Shown here: positions 6,156 through 8,577 of the stretch, piece by piece
Numbering within the stretch: position 1 is the first letter of the stretch
Layout of the letters: the number at the start of each line of letters is the position of its first letter
Source: Chloroflexia bacterium
GTDB taxonomy: Bacteria > Chloroflexota > Chloroflexia > Thermomicrobiales > UBA6265
Direction: 5' to 3'
Assembly (NCBI GenBank): GCA_030430125.1
Contig: JAUIGA010000131.1
Location: 1 to 8,577, forward strand
DNA: 8,577 nucleotides
The notes under the pieces: generated by a model
What the model was told of the DNA's origin: nothing
The model's database searches: none
What the model saw: only the letters and a program-made list of their open reading frames with translations
Program-made: the position numbers and the translations under genes

Positions 6156-6179
6156 AGAGTCAGCGAATTTCGGGACTCT
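6156..6179 (+). promoter_or_regulatory. Dyad at the predicted transcription start of the receiver gene
   Basis: AGAGTC (6156-6161) is inverted as GACTCT (6174-6179). A nested CGAA-T-TTCG (6164-6172) shares the same centre, giving 10 paired bases in 24. It begins directly after the putative -10, so it could be an operator overlapping +1 or a 5' leader hairpin. It is not followed by a T-run, which argues against a terminator. Confidence 0.35.
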
Positions 6180-6211
6180 CTCGCACGTACCGAGTACAGG
6201 GGACAGGCCCA

Positions 6212-6595
6212 GTGTCATCCCGCATTCTGGTAGTTGAAGACCAGGACGATGTTGCCCAGTTGATCGATATCGTCCTCAAGAACGAGGGGTACACCGTTGC
6301 CATCGCGCGCGACGGTGCCCAGGGCCTCATGCTTGCCCGAGACTGGAAGCCGGACCTGATCCTTATGGACATCATGTTGCCCGGCGTCGACGGCGGCAAG
6401 CTCATAACCCGGTTGCGCAAGGAAGCGGAAACGCGGGATTTGCCGATCATGGCCATGTCGGCCAGTCGCACCCTTCGTGACCGCACACCCGAGCTGGAGG
6501 CCGACGCGCTGCTGGCAAAGCCGTTCGACGTCGATGCCTTGCTCGTCCAGGTGCAATTCCTCCTCTCACGCGAGCGGGGGGACAACGGTTCGTGA
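6212..6595 (+). CDS. Stand-alone CheY-like response regulator receiver
   Basis: This is a single receiver domain of 127 residues with no output domain. It should be phosphorylated by a histidine kinase and act by protein contact, or as a phosphorelay step. GTG 6212 has AGGGGA (6198-6203) eight bases upstream. All receiver residues are present: acidic pair E9/D10, phospho-acceptor D53 in LILMDIMLPGVDG, switch Ser83 in IMAMSAS, and Lys103 in LLAKPFD. No kinase gene is visible in the window, so the partner is unknown. Its TGA overlaps the GTG of the following GT2 gene in a GTGA junction, so the two are translationally coupled and probably co-regulated. Presence of the receiver fold is certain; the pathway is not. 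Confidence 0.93.
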   Translation: MSSRILVVEDQDDVAQLIDIVLKNEGYTVAIARDGAQGLMLARDWKPDLILMDIMLPGVDGGKLITRLRKEAETRDLPIMAMSASRTLRDRTPELEADALLAKPFDVDALLVQVQFLLSRERGDNGS

Positions 6596-7344
6596 CCTCG
6601 CGGCCGCTGGCTGTGCCCGGTCGCCCGCACGACGTGTCCCGCCAGGTGCTCGTCGTGATCCCGACCTACAACGAGCGTGAGAATCTCCCCGAGGTCGTCC
6701 GCCAGGTGCTCGGTCTCGGGGACGCATACGGCGTCCTGATCGTGGACGACGATTCCCCGGACGGCACCGGCCAGGCGGCCGACAAGCTTGCTCGCTTCAA
6801 CCAGGGCCGCGTTGACGTGCTGCACCGACCCGGCAAATCCGGGCTTGGGCGCGCCTACATCGCCGGATTCCAGCGTGCGCTGGCGACCGGGGTCCCGATC
6901 GTCGCGCAGATGGATGCCGATCTTTCCCACCAGCCTTCGGATCTCGAGCGCCTGGTTGCCGCCCTTGGCGAGGATGTCGATCTCGTGCTCGGCAGTCGGT
7001 ACATCCCCGGTGGCGCCACCGTGGGCTGGCCCTGGCACCGGCGGTTGATCAGCCGTGCCGGCGGTACCTACGCCGGTTTGGTGCTCGGCGTACCCATACG
7101 CGATCTCACCGGTGGCTTCAAGGTCTGGCGCCGGGAGACGCTGGATGCAATCGATCTGCCGGCCATCGCCTCGGATGGCTACAGTTTTCAGATCGAGACA
7201 ACCTACCGTGCTGTCCGAAACGGCGCGCGCATCGCGCAGGTGCCGATTGTGTTTCAGGATCGGGTTGCAGGCAAGTCGAAGCTTTCGCGGCGGGTGGTGG
7301 CCGAGGCGGCGTTCAAGGTCTGGCGCTTTCGGCTCAACGGGTAG
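6592..7344 (+). CDS. GT2 glycosyltransferase, polyprenol monophosphomannose synthase-like
   Basis: This is a GT-A fold, family 2 enzyme of 250 residues, resembling DPM1/Ppm1, which moves mannose from GDP-mannose to a polyprenyl phosphate on the cytoplasmic membrane face. The lipid-linked mannose then serves later membrane mannosyltransferases. Motifs in order are VVIPTYNERENLPEVV (21-36), IVDDDSPDGTG (50-60), KSGLGRAYIAGF (82-93), the metal-binding DAD in QMDADLSHQP (106-115), GSRYIPGG (134-141), RDLTGGFKVWRRETL (170-184) and FQDRVAGKSKLS (221-232). It has no C-terminal membrane segments, as in human DPM1 and the catalytic domain of mycobacterial Ppm1. GTG 6592 is preferred because of the GTGA coupling and GGGGGGA (6575-6581) upstream; GTG 6634 lacks a ribosome site. 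The mannose specificity is inferred from motif resemblance. The 3' end overlaps the convergent GT4 gene. Confidence 0.88.
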   Translation: MTSRPLAVPGRPHDVSRQVLVVIPTYNERENLPEVVRQVLGLGDAYGVLIVDDDSPDGTGQAADKLARFNQGRVDVLHRPGKSGLGRAYIAGFQRALATGVPIVAQMDADLSHQPSDLERLVAALGEDVDLVLGSRYIPGGATVGWPWHRRLISRAGGTYAGLVLGVPIRDLTGGFKVWRRETLDAIDLPAIASDGYSFQIETTYRAVRNGARIAQVPIVFQDRVAGKSKLSRRVVAEAAFKVWRFRLNG

Positions 7345-8440
7345 CGACCATATGCTCGACAATCTCGCGCATCTGTCGCTGGAAATGCGTGGTGTCGAAT
7401 TCTGCCGCGTTGTGGAGAATGGCTTCACGATCCCACGTGTTCTGCGCGGCTGTCCGCATTGCGCCTGCAAGCGCGTCGACGTCTCCGACCGGCACGAGCA
7501 GCCCCGTTTCTCCCTCCCGGACAGTCTCCAGCGCGCCACCGTCTCCCGCCGCGATGACCGGTCGTCCGGCCGCTTGCGTTTCGACCGCGGTCATGCCGAA
7601 ATCCTCGACCCCCGGCAGGATCAGCGCCTGGCACTGCTGCATCGCCGCGACAACCTCACCATCACCGAGCTGCCCGACGAAGTCGACCTGCGGACCGGCG
7701 ATGTCGCGCAGCGATCGTTCCGCACGGCCGCTGCCCACGATGCGCAGCGGCAGGCCGGTCAGGTTGCTGGCCACGATGGCGCGGTCGATCCATTTGTGCG
7801 GCACGAGTCGTGACACCACCAGGAACCACGACTGCACCGGCACGTCGCCGCGCGGTCGAAATCGGCAGGTGTCCACCGGCGGGTGAACGACGCAGGCATC
7901 CCGGTTCCACAGCGTTTTGATGCGGCGCTGGACCGCGGCCGAGTTGGCGACGATCCGGTCGGGTCGCTGGGCCGCCTCGACGTCCTGCCGCCGCAGCCAG
8001 TCGAACAGCGGATTGGCGAGGCGATCGAGCGGCGAGGGCATCCCGACCGCATCGAGGTAGTGTTCGTCTCCGTACAGGAATCGCGCCGGCGAGTGGCAGT
8101 AGACCAGGAACGGGGTATCGCCGGGCGGCGCGGCGTGGTGCGACCACGCGCTCGAATCGGCCACAACGATGTCGGTATCTCCAGCCGAGCGGCCCAGGTT
8201 GCGGAAAATCGCCGGGTAGAACGGCAGCCATGCCCGGTGGGTTCGCCGCCCAAGCGGGACGCGGTCGATGACGCTTGTCATCACTGACCACTCGCGCAGC
8301 TCCGGCGGGAGGTTCTGCGCTGCATACATCGATGTGTAAACATGACGAGGGTTGTCCGCAAACGTGGAGTACAACACTTCGAGGACGCGCTCGGCGCCGC
8401 CATACTGCGTCAGATAATCGTGGATGAACGCGAGTCGCAT
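7334..8440 (-). CDS. GT4 glycosyltransferase, WbaZ-like
   Basis: This is a retaining GT-B glycosyltransferase of family 4, 368 residues, most like the WbaZ-type mannosyltransferases of surface-polysaccharide synthesis. The N-terminal acceptor domain opens with MRLAFIHDYLTQYGGAERVLEVL (Gly-Gly loop 14-15), followed by YCHSPARFLYGDEHYLD (114-130) and RIVANSAAVQRRIK (162-175). The C-terminal nucleotide-sugar domain holds VVSRLVPHKWIDRAI (208-222; R211 and K216 probably contact the donor phosphates), LPGVEDFGMTAVETQAAGRPVIA with the EX7E motif (E279, E287), and GGALETVREGETGLLV (301-316). The start at 8440 is chosen because GGGAG (8450-8446) is five bases upstream and the protein then begins with the family's first strand; an upstream in-frame ATG at 8485 would add 15 Arg-rich residues. 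The donor sugar is inferred, with mannose likely. The gene is convergent with the GT2 gene and overlaps its end by 11 bp. Confidence 0.9.
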   Translation of the reverse strand: MRLAFIHDYLTQYGGAERVLEVLYSTFADNPRHVYTSMYAAQNLPPELREWSVMTSVIDRVPLGRRTHRAWLPFYPAIFRNLGRSAGDTDIVVADSSAWSHHAAPPGDTPFLVYCHSPARFLYGDEHYLDAVGMPSPLDRLANPLFDWLRRQDVEAAQRPDRIVANSAAVQRRIKTLWNRDACVVHPPVDTCRFRPRGDVPVQSWFLVVSRLVPHKWIDRAIVASNLTGLPLRIVGSGRAERSLRDIAGPQVDFVGQLGDGEVVAAMQQCQALILPGVEDFGMTAVETQAAGRPVIAAGDGGALETVREGETGLLVPVGDVDALAGAMRTAAQNTWDREAILHNAAEFDTTHFQRQMREIVEHMVATR

Positions 8441-8458
8441 CGACACTCCCGGGGGCCT

Positions 8459-8478
8459 GGTCGCGGATCGTCGCGACC
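8459..8478 (-). promoter_or_regulatory. Inverted repeat in the GT4 leader
   Basis: GGTCGCG (8459-8465) and CGCGACC (8472-8478) form a perfect 7-bp dyad around GATCGT. If transcription of GT4 starts about seven bases after the - strand TATACT, this dyad occupies about +1 to +20. It could be an operator or a leader hairpin upstream of the ribosome site. Confidence 0.35.
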
Positions 8479-8484
8479 GCCGCA

Positions 8485-8490
8485 AGTATA
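8485..8490 (-). promoter_or_regulatory. Putative -10 element for the GT4 gene
   Basis: Read on the - strand, 8490-8485 is TATACT, the same hexamer as the putative murA -10. No -35 at 16-18 bp is convincing (TTGGCC lies 20 bp away). It is the only AT-rich hexamer in the divergent gap 8441-8508. Its + strand reading TATACG (8487-8492) is a weaker match and is too close to the + strand ribosome site to be a normal promoter for that gene. Confidence 0.4.
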
Positions 8491-8508
8491 CGGAGGTAGA
8501 GGGAAGAT

Positions 8509-8577
8509 ATGGCCAACAGGGCTCACACGGTCGACCGGCCGCAGGATCACCTCACGCGCCGAGAGGGGCAGGCCATC
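8509..8577 (+). CDS. 5' end of an unidentified gene, running off the window
   Basis: ATG 8509 opens a frame that stays open for all 23 codons to the window edge, beginning MANRAHTVDRPQDHLTRREG. GAGGG (8499-8503) lies five bases upstream, and GGAGG (8492-8496) lies further up, so the start looks genuine. It is divergent from the GT4 gene with 68 bp between the two starts. The visible residues are polar and charged, with no signal peptide or membrane segment, and I recognise no family. A chance open frame cannot be excluded at this length. Confidence 0.5.
   Translation, partial: MANRAHTVDRPQDHLTRREGQAI

Noticed and set aside
6079..6237. Small + strand ORF of 52 codons in the gap before the receiver gene
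   Set aside because: The purine run AGGGGG is only two bases from the ATG. The frame crosses the putative promoter and dyad, overlaps the receiver start out of frame, and shows no recognisable protein pattern.
8441..8485. N-terminal extension of the GT4 protein from ATG 8485
   Set aside because: The extra 15 residues are Arg-rich with no family similarity. The frame would begin at the putative -10 and run through the dyad, and a good ribosome site precedes ATG 8440.

Overview
The window is high-GC bacterial chromosome with densely packed genes, mostly on the + strand. It begins inside the F1F0 ATP synthase operon and runs through a cell-wall gene into a small signalling and glycosylation block. 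Gene content, the high GC, the MurA active-site Asp and the CGTAGGGGCGG-type palindromic repeat fit a Chloroflexota member of the Thermomicrobia/Sphaerobacter kind. Actinobacteria are the main alternative. This placement is inference from recalled family features, not from a search.

Positions 1-4121 hold the distal half of the atp operon in the canonical order atpA (3' part only), atpG, atpD, atpC. It ends in a strong 13-bp stem-loop. Two spacers inside it are unusual. The 155-bp atpG-atpD gap contains a long-range inverted repeat. The 192-bp atpD-atpC gap carries a composite palindromic element of about 131 bp, built from two inverted REP-like arms and two perfect internal hairpins.

Positions 4122-6033 hold a promoter-like region with an 11-bp direct repeat, then murA, the first committed step of peptidoglycan synthesis, with Asp in place of the fosfomycin-target Cys. 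A RidA/YjgF-family gene follows, in which the signature catalytic Arg is Trp.

Positions 6034-8577 hold a putative promoter with a dyad at the predicted start, and a stand-alone CheY-like receiver whose stop overlaps (GTGA) the start of a GT2 polyprenol-phosphate-mannose-synthase-like gene. A GT4 WbaZ-like glycosyltransferase lies on the - strand and overlaps the GT2 gene tail-to-tail by 11 bp. Upstream of GT4 is a short divergent regulatory region, and the first 23 codons of an unidentified + strand gene run off the window end.

The left half is core energy metabolism. The right half suggests envelope and glycan assembly: peptidoglycan precursor, lipid-linked mannose, glycosyl transfer. I see no mobile element, CRISPR array, tRNA or rRNA, and no clear new multi-gene system. 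The most notable items are the composite repeat inside the atp operon, the two active-site substitutions and the receiver-GT2 coupling. No stretch over 300 bases lacks a gene.
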